DNA from: Rhodococcus rhodnii
GTDB lineage: Bacteria > Actinomycetota > Actinomycetes > Mycobacteriales > Pseudonocardiaceae
Assembly: GCA_000720375.1 (NCBI GenBank)
Contig: JOAA01000005.1
Coordinates: 248,001-312,000, forward strand
Length of the DNA: 64,000 nucleotides
Direction of reading: 5' to 3'
Below are positions 1-8,301 of the stretch, in pieces. Position numbers and translations under genes: made by a program. Every line of letters starts with the position of its first letter. The first letter of the stretch is position 1. Below the pieces are notes generated by a model that was not told where the DNA came from, made no database searches, and saw only the letters and a list, made by a program, of their open reading frames with translations.

Positions 1-3
1 GAC

Positions 4-360
4 GTGCACCCGAGCGGCGGTGACATCGTCTGGATCGTCATCGCCGCACTGGTCGGCCTCGGATTCGGCGCGCTGCGCGGGCTCACTCCACGGCTGTACG
101 CGCGAGATGGTCATCTCTGGCAGCGCTACACGGTGTGGACGTTGGTCGTCTGGATAGCGTCGATCGCGGTCAACTTCGGCATCGGTTTTCTCGCCACCTC
201 CGCAGGCGTCGCGGCGGAGGCACGGCCGATGCAGCTGTCCATCGGGGTCAGCCTGCTCGGCGAGGCGATCACGCTCGGCCGGCGAGCGTTGGCCGTGAAA
301 GTTCCGTTCGCTCCGGAGTCGCCGGATCTCGTGGATCGGCTCAGGTCACGAATACGGTGA
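4..360 (+). CDS. Small three-helix membrane protein, possibly 5'-truncated
   Basis: Predicted 118-aa integral membrane protein with three hydrophobic stretches at about residues 9-27, 43-65 and 77-95. No enzymatic motif is visible; the topology and the Arg-rich loop after the first helix (ALRGLTPRLYAR) recall small actinobacterial DUF1453/CcdC-like proteins, but this is a weak resemblance. The GTG at 4 is the first possible start in the window and there is no room to see a ribosome binding site, so the real gene could begin upstream. It runs convergently into the next gene and overlaps its 3' end by 20 bases. Function unknown. Confidence 0.55.
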   Translation: MHPSGGDIVWIVIAALVGLGFGALRGLTPRLYARDGHLWQRYTVWTLVVWIASIAVNFGIGFLATSAGVAAEARPMQLSIGVSLLGEAITLGRRALAVKVPFAPESPDLVDRLRSRIR

Positions 361-1186
361 ACGCCGCGGTCCGCACCACGCCGCCGACCCGGAACTCCAG
401 GAACAACCTGTGCTCGCCGCGCTCGGCGAAGTTGGCCTGGAACGTCAGCTCGCCGTCCGGCAGCGCCGTCCCAAGGCGTTGCAAGGCATGCAAGTGCGTG
501 ACCGAGTGCAGGATCGCGTTGAACCCGGTCAGGTGGCCGTAGGCGCCGAGGTGTTCCTCGGGCGCGGTCACGGGCGCGCCCGAGGAGTCCGCCACGCGAA
601 GCCGGATCGTCGACGGCTTGCCCACCAACGGCTTTGCCGCGCCATCCGGCCGCGTCACGACGAAACCATCGACCTCAGTGGATCCAGCGGGTTCAGGCAA
701 CGGCACGAATGTCGTGTCGCCGGGAATGATGAAGGCAGAGCCAAGGACTATGGGATGCAACGGATCACGCCCGATGAACTCGGCATACATCCGGTACGCG
801 CCACCGTCAGGCACCGAAGCCGTTGTGTGCCAAGTATCTCCGCGTAGCTCCGGGTGAACGTGTTGGTAAGACTGCATATCGTCGCGTACCACGAAGAAGT
901 GCAGCTGCTTGGTCTGGTTCTCCGGGAAGGACGTCTCCGGCTTGCCCGCCGGACCGATGATCTGGAACGAGATGGGTACCGAGGAGCCGCGTTGCGCGGG
1001 AACCTCGATGGGCTGGAAACGGAAGCCGTCCTGGTTGTCCGACAAGCCGTCGCTGTGTGGCACGACCGGCGGCGGAACGTGGTGCACGACAGGCGAAGGC
1101 CGGGTCACCACGTAGCCGACCGCGCCGAAGACCAGCAATATCAGGACGATCAGACCGGTTCGAGTCGCCCAGTGCAGTTGCCGCAA
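341..1186 (-). CDS. Membrane-anchored His-rich protein, possibly metal-associated
   Basis: 281-aa protein with one N-terminal membrane helix (about residues 10-28, LIVLILLVFGAVGYVV) followed by a Pro/His linker (VVHHVPPPVVPH) and a large extracytoplasmic part. Two histidine clusters stand out: HFFVVRDDMQSYQHVHPEL near residue 96 and HLGAYGHL...HSVTHLHAL near residue 215. The same HFFVVRDD...HVHP pattern occurs in actinobacterial proteins found near copper or heavy-metal genes, which suggests metal binding; this is inferred from pattern memory, and there is no metal transporter next to it here. Beta-rich composition fits one or two Ig-like folds. It lies downstream of nothing obvious: the gene to its right on the same strand ends in a strong terminator at 1213-1266, so this gene probably has its own promoter in the short gap or depends on readthrough. 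Confidence 0.65.
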   Translation of the reverse strand: MRQLHWATRTGLIVLILLVFGAVGYVVTRPSPVVHHVPPPVVPHSDGLSDNQDGFRFQPIEVPAQRGSSVPISFQIIGPAGKPETSFPENQTKQLHFFVVRDDMQSYQHVHPELRGDTWHTTASVPDGGAYRMYAEFIGRDPLHPIVLGSAFIIPGDTTFVPLPEPAGSTEVDGFVVTRPDGAAKPLVGKPSTIRLRVADSSGAPVTAPEEHLGAYGHLTGFNAILHSVTHLHALQRLGTALPDGELTFQANFAERGEHRLFLEFRVGGVVRTAAFTVFVT

Positions 1187-1212
1187 CGAGATCCCCTATT
1201 CCAAGCAGGGAA

Positions 1213-1266
1213 ACGCCGGTCTGGTGGAGGGAATCGGCAGGGTGACCCCCTCCGCCAGACCGGCGT
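1213..1266 (-). terminator. Strong hairpin terminator of the choice-of-anchor B gene
   Basis: A 19-bp stem (arms 1213-1231 and 1248-1266, a single T:G wobble) closes a 16-nt loop. It begins 7 nt past the stop codon at 1274 of the leftward gene, so it reads as that gene's terminator. No U tract is obvious, as is common in actinomycetes. Confidence 0.8.
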
Positions 1267-1273
1267 CGCCATA

Positions 1274-2566
1274 TCAGCCGGCGAGGTTGGGTTTCACCAG
1301 CACGAGGCCTTGCTCGATCCCGCTGATCGCCACGGTTCCGCTGGCGTAGAACGGATGCACGTTCCACGCGCCGTTGAACCCGCTGCTGTTGTTGGCCGGG
1401 TAGATGTCGAAGTACGCCACCTCGGTCAGCTGGTTCTGCGCGATCCCGGTGATGTCGAGGATCCGCAGGCCCGCGCGGTAGTTGGCCTGGTAGCTGTACT
1501 TGCCGATGATGTACTGGTTGTGGTCGGTCGCCTGGATCGTCGGCGAGGTGTACACGCCGGTGTTGATCGGGTTGTCCAGGTCGCGCACGTCCCAGATGAA
1601 CGTCTTCGTGCCCGGCCGGTCGGTGTCCAGTTCGTCGTCCAGCAGCAGGCGCTGGTGATCACCGGTCAGCCAGCCCTGGTGGCTGTAGCGAACGCCGGTG
1701 TAGCCCTTGCGCGCGATCTGCCGGGGAGCCGATTTCGTCGTCACGTCCACGATGGTCAGCGTGTCGACGTTGTAGTTGAAGCAGATCTCACGGCCCTGGT
1801 ACGCGCTGTCCGGGCCGCGGTAGACCACGCACTGGTTCTCGTGGACGTAGCCGTCGTTGCTGACGCAGCCAGCGTTCACCGGGTTCTTCGGGGTGCGGAC
1901 GTCCACCATGTGCACGCCGCCGTTGCACGTGTTGGAGCCGACGGCGTAGATGAAGCCGGTCTCGTTGTTCACGGCGAGCGTGTGCGACGGCCCGAAACCG
2001 GTGTACCGAGCGTCCGGCGTGAAGGTCTGCGGTGTGGTGACGGTACGCAGCCTGGTCAGGTCGAACACCTGCATGCCGTGACCGCTGATGCCGTCAGCAC
2101 CGATGTAGGCGTGGTCGTTGTGGACCTTGATGTCGCGCCACGAACTGCTGGTTCCGTTGTGGGACGGCAGGTTTCCGAGGTAGCGCGGGCTGGTCGGCGT
2201 GGAGATGTCGACGAAGGAGGCCCCGTTGGACCTGCCCATGATCGCGTATTCCTTGCCGGTGGACGAGTCCGTCCAGCCCCACATGCTGTTGCCCTGGCCG
2301 CCGCCGATGCTGGACAACGGCAGCACGGACAGCAGATCCACGTTCTTGCACGGATACTGGTTCGCCATGCCGTTCACGCACGGCACGGCCGCGGCGCCGG
2401 AGACCGCGGCGTCGCGGACCGGCGGTTCCAGGTCCGCCGCGAACTTCGCGTGCGCCGCGCGACCTTCGGGTGAGTTGGGGTCGTGTGCCGAGGCGGGGCT
2501 CGACATGATCGCGGCGACGCCGACGGCCAGCAGGGCCAGTCCGGTCAGCCGTTCCGGAAACCGCAT
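1274..2566 (-). CDS. Secreted choice-of-anchor B / LVIVD-type beta-propeller protein
   Basis: 430-aa exported protein. A Sec signal peptide is clear (hydrophobic core LTGLALLAVGVAAIMSS, cleavage after ASA before HDPN). The mature part has repeated beta-propeller-like blades with the phrases GASFVDISTP, GMQVFDLTRLR, GVHMVDVRTPKNP, TFIWDVRDLDNP and GLRILDITGIAQN, which are the LVIVD-type repeats of the choice-of-anchor B family. These proteins are extracellular or surface-associated with unknown ligand. ATG start at 2566 gives the complete signal sequence. It is a single-gene transcript with a terminator directly downstream; about 130 bases upstream separate it from the P450 gene. Confidence 0.85.
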   Translation of the reverse strand: MRFPERLTGLALLAVGVAAIMSSPASAHDPNSPEGRAAHAKFAADLEPPVRDAAVSGAAAVPCVNGMANQYPCKNVDLLSVLPLSSIGGGQGNSMWGWTDSSTGKEYAIMGRSNGASFVDISTPTSPRYLGNLPSHNGTSSSWRDIKVHNDHAYIGADGISGHGMQVFDLTRLRTVTTPQTFTPDARYTGFGPSHTLAVNNETGFIYAVGSNTCNGGVHMVDVRTPKNPVNAGCVSNDGYVHENQCVVYRGPDSAYQGREICFNYNVDTLTIVDVTTKSAPRQIARKGYTGVRYSHQGWLTGDHQRLLLDDELDTDRPGTKTFIWDVRDLDNPINTGVYTSPTIQATDHNQYIIGKYSYQANYRAGLRILDITGIAQNQLTEVAYFDIYPANNSSGFNGAWNVHPFYASGTVAISGIEQGLVLVKPNLAG

Positions 2567-2699
2567 GGCAACTCCTCAGCACAGTGCCAAACAACGGGCA
2601 GGGACGCGTTGGGCGTTCTGAAGGTAAATCGCCAACACACGAACCGGGATGCGCCGATCGGCGGGAATCCGAAACTGTTAATTCACCAGATTTTCGCCT

Positions 2700-3998
2700 T
2701 CACCGTCGCTGAACGACCATCAGCAAAGCGTTGGGCCGCAGAAAAGCCCGGGCCACCTCGCGTACGCGGGGTCCGGCGGCAGGGCGCAGCTCCCAGTTCT
2801 GGCTGACGGTCACCAACGCCGTCGCCAGCTCGGCCAAGGCGAAGGCCTCACCGATGCAGCGATGGCGACCCGCGCCGAACGGCACCAGCAGGCCGGCCTT
2901 GGGCCACTCGCTCGCCCGCGGATCGAGCCACCGGTCCGGGTCGAACCGCAAGGGATCTGTGAACAATGCCGGATCGCGGTGCAACGCGGGCATGCTGATC
3001 ATGACCTGCGCACCGGGCGCGATGGTCACGTCGCCGAGTTCGACCGGCGCCAGCGCCTTACGCATCAGCAGCCAGATGGGCGTATGCCTGCGGACAGTCT
3101 CGGCGACCACTCTCTCCACATAGGACAGGTTCGCCAAGTCCGCCGCCGTGACGGGCCGTCCGGCGAGCACGGTGTCGACCTCGTCGAACACCTTGCGCCG
3201 CACGTCCGGATTGACGGCTAGTTCATGGAATGCCCAGGACAGCGTGATCGCTGTGGTGTCGGTCCCGGCCATCAGGATGTTCATCACCTGCGTACGGACC
3301 TCGGTGTCGCTCATCTCGCTGCCCACCAACATCGACAACAGGTCGCCGTGGTCGGCACCGGACTCCCGGTACGCCTTGATCACCTCGTCGACGATCGCGG
3401 TCAGCCGTCGCAGCCCGGCGTCGAACTGGCGATTACCGGGAGTGGGAATTCGTTCGTACACGTCCGGCAACATCGCGCGTTTGGTCACGCCGTTCAAAAT
3501 CGGCCCGAGCGAACGGCACACCTCGGTCACCGCCGCAGTGCCAAGATCTGCACGGAACAACGCCTTCGCGGTGACGGCGAGCGTCAGCCGGGAAACCGCA
3601 CGATCGAGCCGGATGATCTGCCCAGGCTGCCAGGAATCGACAAATTCACGCATTTCCGAACGCATGACGTCGACATACGTGGCCACCCGATCACGGTGAA
3701 ATGCCGGCTGCATGATCCGCCGTTGACGCATATGCACTGGTTCGTCGGCCGTCGCCAATCCGTCGCCGAACAATTGCCGAGCCTTCGCAAATATCTGGCC
3801 GCGGCCGAACTGATGCGCGTCGGTCACCAGCACGCGGCGAATCAGCTCGGGTGAATTGATCTGGTGGATCGGCATCGTGCCGAGATAGAACGTGACGACG
3901 TCACCCTGCGAGCGCAGTCCCTGGATGAACTTCATCGGGCCGCGCGCCAGCGCGAGCGCATGCCCCAGCCCAGGCACGCGACCGGCCGCGACCGTCAC
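2700..3998 (-). CDS. Cytochrome P450
   Basis: 432-aa soluble bacterial P450, a heme-thiolate monooxygenase that needs external ferredoxin/reductase partners (none nearby). Visible landmarks: I-helix oxygen-binding motif MAGTDTTAITLSW (about residue 243), K-helix ETVRR (about 297) and the heme-binding FGAGRHRCIGEAFA with the axial Cys near residue 377. Overall similarity in the N-terminal PGLGHALAL region is to terpene/lipid-oxidising class I P450s such as the pentalenene oxygenase group, which gives no firm substrate. GTG start at 3998 is preceded by GGGGTGGGG. It begins 27 nt after the stop of the upstream methyltransferase gene on the same strand, so the two are probably co-transcribed. Confidence 0.9.
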   Translation of the reverse strand: MTVAAGRVPGLGHALALARGPMKFIQGLRSQGDVVTFYLGTMPIHQINSPELIRRVLVTDAHQFGRGQIFAKARQLFGDGLATADEPVHMRQRRIMQPAFHRDRVATYVDVMRSEMREFVDSWQPGQIIRLDRAVSRLTLAVTAKALFRADLGTAAVTEVCRSLGPILNGVTKRAMLPDVYERIPTPGNRQFDAGLRRLTAIVDEVIKAYRESGADHGDLLSMLVGSEMSDTEVRTQVMNILMAGTDTTAITLSWAFHELAVNPDVRRKVFDEVDTVLAGRPVTAADLANLSYVERVVAETVRRHTPIWLLMRKALAPVELGDVTIAPGAQVMISMPALHRDPALFTDPLRFDPDRWLDPRASEWPKAGLLVPFGAGRHRCIGEAFALAELATALVTVSQNWELRPAAGPRVREVARAFLRPNALLMVVQRR

Positions 3999-4025
3999 CG
4001 CCCCACCCCGACTTTCAGTTGTCGA

Positions 4026-4844
4026 TCAGGGCTTACGCGCCACCGCCGCCAACAGCGATGAGTGCGCGGGCAGCTCACGCACGAGCTGCAGCCGCGTGTC
4101 CGGCCGCCACTGCGACGTGTAGACCACCCCAGGCTCCGCCACCTCCAGCCCGCCGAGCAACCCCTCGATCCATTCGCGTGAGCGCGCCACACCCGCACTC
4201 GAGGTGGTCTTCGACAGCTCTACCAGCCGGTTCACCTCGTCCGCGCCGTCCGCCCCGCTGTCACTGATGTGCGAAAGCACGAAATAACTGCCCGGTACGA
4301 CCGCCTCCATGTAGCGCTCGACCGTCCGCACGGCTTCCTCCGCGTCGAGCACGTAGTGCAGCGAGGACGCCATCAGCACCGCGATCGGCTCGTCGAAGTC
4401 CAGCAACGCCGCGGTCGTGGGGTGGTTCAGGACGACGTCGACGTCCCGCATGTCCGCGCCGATCATCTCGACGCCGTCGACTCCCGCCAGGATGAGGCCG
4501 CCGTGCGCGACCGCGACGGGCTCTTGTTCCACGTAGACGACCCGCGCTCTGGGGTCGGTCTCGCGCGCGATCTCGTGCACGCTCTTGGCGGTCGGCATGC
4601 CCGATCCGAGATCGAGGAACTGCCGGATGCCCGCGTCGGCGCAGAACCGCACGGCACGGGTCAGGAACTGCCGATTGTGTCTGGCCAGCTCACGCACCCA
4701 CGGCATCCGATCAATCGCCGCCTGCGCCATCATTCGGTCGATATCGAAATTCCAGCTCCCGCCGAGCAGATAGTCGTACACCCTGGCCGGACTCGCTCGT
4801 TCCACATCGATGTCGGTCGGTATCCAGGTCGCATGATCCGTCAC
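4026..4844 (-). CDS. SAM-dependent methyltransferase, DUF574 family
   Basis: 272-aa protein of the DUF574 (Methyltransf_19) family that is expanded in actinomycetes. The family-typical opening (IDVERASPARVYDYLLGG) is followed by RHNRQFLTRAVRF and the SAM-binding motif I FLDLGSGMPT at about residues 97-106; an acidic end of beta-2 (VYVEQEPVA) and ADMRDVD follow. The natural substrate of the family is not known. Start is GTG at 4844, with GGAG upstream at a rather long distance. It is the first gene of a probable two-gene unit with the P450, which suggests a small tailoring pair, but no biosynthetic backbone enzyme is present in the window. Confidence 0.88.
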   Translation of the reverse strand: MTDHATWIPTDIDVERASPARVYDYLLGGSWNFDIDRMMAQAAIDRMPWVRELARHNRQFLTRAVRFCADAGIRQFLDLGSGMPTAKSVHEIARETDPRARVVYVEQEPVAVAHGGLILAGVDGVEMIGADMRDVDVVLNHPTTAALLDFDEPIAVLMASSLHYVLDAEEAVRTVERYMEAVVPGSYFVLSHISDSGADGADEVNRLVELSKTTSSAGVARSREWIEGLLGGLEVAEPGVVYTSQWRPDTRLQLVRELPAHSSLLAAVARKP

Positions 4845-5024
4845 TGTCGGTTCACGCTCCTTTGCTTATCACACGGGAACGAATCGGAAAGGTGTAAACG
4901 CTACCGCTTGACCGGGACAGAATACGCAACACTACCCGATCGGATGACTTGCGCACACGCCGAGACGCACTGGAGGTAGCATCCACGCCTCGCATTCGTC
5001 ACCAATTCGGGAGATGACGCTTCC

Positions 5025-6056
5025 GTGCGACAGCGACGAACTCTTGTCGGTGTATTGATCTCTTCTCTCACTCTTTCCGCGACAACTCTTACCGCGGCGA
5101 CGCCCGCCGCCGCTGACTCGGCGCGCTGCACGACAGCCAGCGTGCCCGTGGTGCTCACCTTGTTGCCACAAACCGTTCGCGGTCAGCTGTGCCTGCCCGC
5201 GGACAGAACCCCGTCAACTGTGCAACTCCTTGTGCATGGCGGCACTTACAACCGGGCCTATTGGGACATGCCGGACGGCGACGGGCAGTATTCCTACCAA
5301 CGCGATATGGCCGCCGCGGGCATGGCCACGTTCGCGATCGACTTCCTGGGATCGGGCGAAAGCTCACAGCCGCTGAGCACGCTGATCACGGGCACCACCG
5401 CGGCCTCTGTGGTGCACCAGGTCGTCTCGAAACTCCGGTCCGGCGCGGTCGGCGGAACCAGGTTCAGCAAGGTCATCCTCGGCGGGCACTCGATGGGCTC
5501 CGGCATCGTCGTCCTCGCCGCGGCGACCTACCGCGACGTCGACGGCGTACTGCTGACCGGGATGACGCACTCGATGGATCTCCTGGCGCTCACCGCGATC
5601 TTCGTCGACGGTGTGCGGCCTGCCATCCTCGACCCCAAGCTGTCCCAGCGGGGCGGCGACCTCGGTTACGTCACCACGATGCCCGGTACTCGCGGTGTGT
5701 TCCACCTGCCCGGCTCCTTCCTGCCGAGCATCCTGGCGGCCGACGAGGACACCAAGGACCAGGTGTCCGCGACGGTCGTGCCGGACCTGCTGACCCTGGC
5801 GTTCCAAGGCCCGATGTCCTTGGGAATCAACGTTCCCGTGCTGATCGCCAACGGCGACGACGACACGTTGTTCTGCGCGTACAACTGTTCCAGCGAAGCC
5901 GCGCTACGGGCGGCGGAGGCACCGTTCTTCAGCTCGGCCGCACAGCTCAGCGTGCACCTCACGCCGGACGCCGGGCACTCGGTTGCCTTGTCGGAGCACG
6001 CGGACACGCACCGTGCGGCCATCCGCACCTGGATACGGGAACGCTTCGGCAACTGA
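5025..6056 (+). CDS. Secreted alpha/beta hydrolase
   Basis: 343-aa exported hydrolase. The Sec signal peptide (LVGVLISSLTLSATTLTAATPAAA) ends near residue 31. The mature enzyme shows the alpha/beta-hydrolase fold: an HGGTYNRAYW oxyanion region, nucleophile elbow GGHSMGSG (Ser about residue 157), an acid in ANGDDDTLF and the catalytic His in DAGHSVALSEH close to the C-terminus. Likely an extracellular esterase/lipase of unknown substrate. GTG start at 5025 has GGGAG about 11 nt upstream. Divergent from the methyltransferase gene across 180 bases that must hold both promoters. The next gene starts 4 nt after its stop. Confidence 0.85.
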   Translation: MRQRRTLVGVLISSLTLSATTLTAATPAAADSARCTTASVPVVLTLLPQTVRGQLCLPADRTPSTVQLLVHGGTYNRAYWDMPDGDGQYSYQRDMAAAGMATFAIDFLGSGESSQPLSTLITGTTAASVVHQVVSKLRSGAVGGTRFSKVILGGHSMGSGIVVLAAATYRDVDGVLLTGMTHSMDLLALTAIFVDGVRPAILDPKLSQRGGDLGYVTTMPGTRGVFHLPGSFLPSILAADEDTKDQVSATVVPDLLTLAFQGPMSLGINVPVLIANGDDDTLFCAYNCSSEAALRAAEAPFFSSAAQLSVHLTPDAGHSVALSEHADTHRAAIRTWIRERFGN

Positions 6057-6060
6057 CACC

Positions 6061-7926
6061 ATGACCGCGCCACAGGCATACCGCGGGTCAACACGGGCCA
6101 AGGTCGTTCGACGATGGGCCACCGCGGTCACTGCGAACACCCATGTTCCGATGCAGGCCGACGAGTTGCACGAGCGGCTCGCCGGCCTGCTCGACGACCT
6201 GCTCAACGCGCTGACCAGCGACCCATTCAGGCCGGACCCGGCGTTCCGGTGCGGGATCGAGCTGGTGGAAATGCACTGCGGCACCACCGAAAGCATCAGG
6301 TCCACAATGGACTCACTTGGCGCCGGGCTTGCCACGATGCCAGAACTGGCCGGGCTGCCAAGGCGCACCGAACGGATCTTCTCCACGCTCGGCGCGATGG
6401 CCGCCGGGTACAGCGAGGCGACGCGGCAGTCGACGTTCACGCAGCAGGAAGCCGTGCACCGGGCGTCGCTGACCGCGCTCGGCGACGTCCACCGCAAGCT
6501 GCGGGACGTCTCGGCGGAACTCGACGAGGTGCTGAACGGGTGCACCACCGGCGTCGCACTGATCAAAGAGGACGGCCGGTTCATCCGGGCGAACGCCGCC
6601 TTCCGGGAAGTCCTTGGCTACGAACCGAAAGAGCTCGCTGAGCGGACGCTTTTCGGTGTGCTCCCGCCGGAGGACGCCGGGCTGTTCCGCTCGCTGCTCG
6701 CAGGCGGCACGCGCCATTTCGAGCGCAAGCAGCAACTGATCGGCAAGGACCAGCAGGTGTCGTGGACGCGGCTGACGTTGTCCCGGCCACGGCAGGCCGG
6801 TTTCGTGATCGTGTTCGAGGACCGGAGCGAACTGGAACTGCTGCAGAGCCGTGTGAACCACATGGCGCTGCACGACATGCTGACCGGGCTGCCCAACCGC
6901 CAGTTCTTCACCACCAGGCTGGAGACGGCACTGGCACGCGGAGTCACGCTCTGCCAGCTCGACATCGACGGGTTCGCCGCGATCACCCGTGGCCTTGGCA
7001 GACAGGTCGGGGACAACGTGCTGATGCACGTGGCCCAGCGGCTGCAGGCCGCGGTCGCGGCCGACGACACGATGGTCGCCCGGTTCGGCGCGGACGAGTT
7101 CGCCGTGCTGATGCCGACGACCGAGCCGGAGATGATCGTCCGGCATCTCCAGGAAGCCCTGCGGCAACCGATCAAGATCTCCGGGCACCACATCGTGCTG
7201 AGCGCGTCGATCGGCGTCGTCAACGCCGTGGGCACCAACCCGGCCGATGCGCTGGACGCGGCCGAACTGGCGCTTGCCCGCGCGCAGAGACTCGGCCCCG
7301 GCCAGTGGTCGCTGTTCGGGCCGCAGGATCGGGAACACGCGATGGCGGCCGCGGTTTTGCCGGCCGCGCTGCAGACCGGTCAGGTGACCGTGCAGTACCA
7401 GCCGCTGCATCGGTTTCCCGGCAAGCAGAAGATCGGTTACGACGCCCAGCTCTCGTGGGGCAGTCTGTCGCATTGGGACTGTCTTGGCCGGGCGGAGACC
7501 TGGTTGTTGCGCACGGTGTGCTCGGCGGGCCCGAACCTGCCGGTGCACATCGGGGTCAACTCGCCGGATCCCGGTGAGGTCGAACGGATCGCAGCCGAGG
7601 CCGGCCGTGAACTCGACCGGCTGTGCCTGAGCGTTCGCGGCGGCGACCGGCTGTTGCCGTTGGCCGGCACCGGCGTGGGCATCGAGATCCGGGACTTCGA
7701 CCTGACCGACCTGGCCTTCCTGGAAGCCTTGCCGATCAAGGCCGTCCGCCTGGATCGCCGGATGCGTCACCCCGGTGTGTTGACCACCAAGGCATTGCGG
7801 CACGTCCTCGCGGTCGTCCGCTCCGCGGGCGCTTCGGTGATTGTCGATGGGCTGCCGACATGGGTCGACGCCGAGCGGTGGCGTGACCTTGGCGCCGACA
7901 TCGTCGCTGTTCAGGCGGGCCGGTAG
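6061..7926 (+). CDS. PAS-GGDEF-EAL protein with degenerate catalytic motifs
   Basis: 621-aa cytoplasmic signalling protein. An N-terminal helical region (residues 1-150) is followed by a PAS domain (LNGCTTGVALIKEDGRFIRANAAF, about 155-275), a GGDEF domain (LHDMLTGLPNRQFF to ARFGADEFAVLM, about 285-440) and a C-terminal EAL-like domain. The signature GGDEF reads GADEF, the EAL motif reads DAQ (YDAQLSW), and the later metal-binding DDFGTG and KID motifs are replaced by GTGVGIE and RLDRR. So neither cyclase nor phosphodiesterase activity is expected from the EAL half, and the GGDEF half is doubtful. It is more likely a c-di-GMP-binding or purely regulatory protein. The ATG at 6061 lies 4 nt after the secreted hydrolase stop; an in-frame upstream start would overlap that gene. 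Its 3' end overlaps the convergent VOC gene by 16 bases. Confidence 0.85.
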   Translation: MTAPQAYRGSTRAKVVRRWATAVTANTHVPMQADELHERLAGLLDDLLNALTSDPFRPDPAFRCGIELVEMHCGTTESIRSTMDSLGAGLATMPELAGLPRRTERIFSTLGAMAAGYSEATRQSTFTQQEAVHRASLTALGDVHRKLRDVSAELDEVLNGCTTGVALIKEDGRFIRANAAFREVLGYEPKELAERTLFGVLPPEDAGLFRSLLAGGTRHFERKQQLIGKDQQVSWTRLTLSRPRQAGFVIVFEDRSELELLQSRVNHMALHDMLTGLPNRQFFTTRLETALARGVTLCQLDIDGFAAITRGLGRQVGDNVLMHVAQRLQAAVAADDTMVARFGADEFAVLMPTTEPEMIVRHLQEALRQPIKISGHHIVLSASIGVVNAVGTNPADALDAAELALARAQRLGPGQWSLFGPQDREHAMAAAVLPAALQTGQVTVQYQPLHRFPGKQKIGYDAQLSWGSLSHWDCLGRAETWLLRTVCSAGPNLPVHIGVNSPDPGEVERIAAEAGRELDRLCLSVRGGDRLLPLAGTGVGIEIRDFDLTDLAFLEALPIKAVRLDRRMRHPGVLTTKALRHVLAVVRSAGASVIVDGLPTWVDAERWRDLGADIVAVQAGR

Positions 7927-8291
7927 GTGCCGAAGTGCCAGTGGTTTCCTTCGAGGTCACGCGCGGAGTACTCCCGTGAGCCGTAGTCCATGTCGGTGAG
8001 CTCCATGGTGATCTCCGCGCCCGCAGCCTTCGCCCGGTCGTGATGTCCGTCCACATCAGACAGAGCGATGTAGAGCGAGCACGGGACGTACTTGAAATCC
8101 GCCGACGGTGTATAGGAATAGTCGTCCGGCGCGGAGTTGACCATCACGATGCCGTCACCGAGGCGCAGCTCGGCGTGGGCGATCTTGCCGTCCGGCGTCA
8201 GGTTCACGGCCGACTTCTCGAACCCGAAGGCCTCGGTGAGCCAGTCGATGGCCTTGACGGCGTCCCGGTAGCGCAGCGTTGGATAGATCAT
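7911..8291 (-). CDS. VOC-family (glyoxalase/bleomycin-resistance fold) protein
   Basis: 126-aa single vicinal-oxygen-chelate domain protein with the usual pattern: LRYRDAVKAIDWLTEAFGFE at the start, AELRLGDGIVMV mid-protein, and the second half LYIALSDVDGHHDRAKAAGAE ... YGSREYSARDLEGNHWHFG. Family members bind a metal or small molecule; this PhnB/YycE-like type has no assigned substrate. ATG start at 8291. It follows the AraC-type regulator gene on the same strand with only 10 nt between them, so the regulator probably controls this gene in one transcript. Confidence 0.85.
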   Translation of the reverse strand: MIYPTLRYRDAVKAIDWLTEAFGFEKSAVNLTPDGKIAHAELRLGDGIVMVNSAPDDYSYTPSADFKYVPCSLYIALSDVDGHHDRAKAAGAEITMELTDMDYGSREYSARDLEGNHWHFGTYRPA

Positions 8292-8301
8292 GCCGGCAAC
8301 G

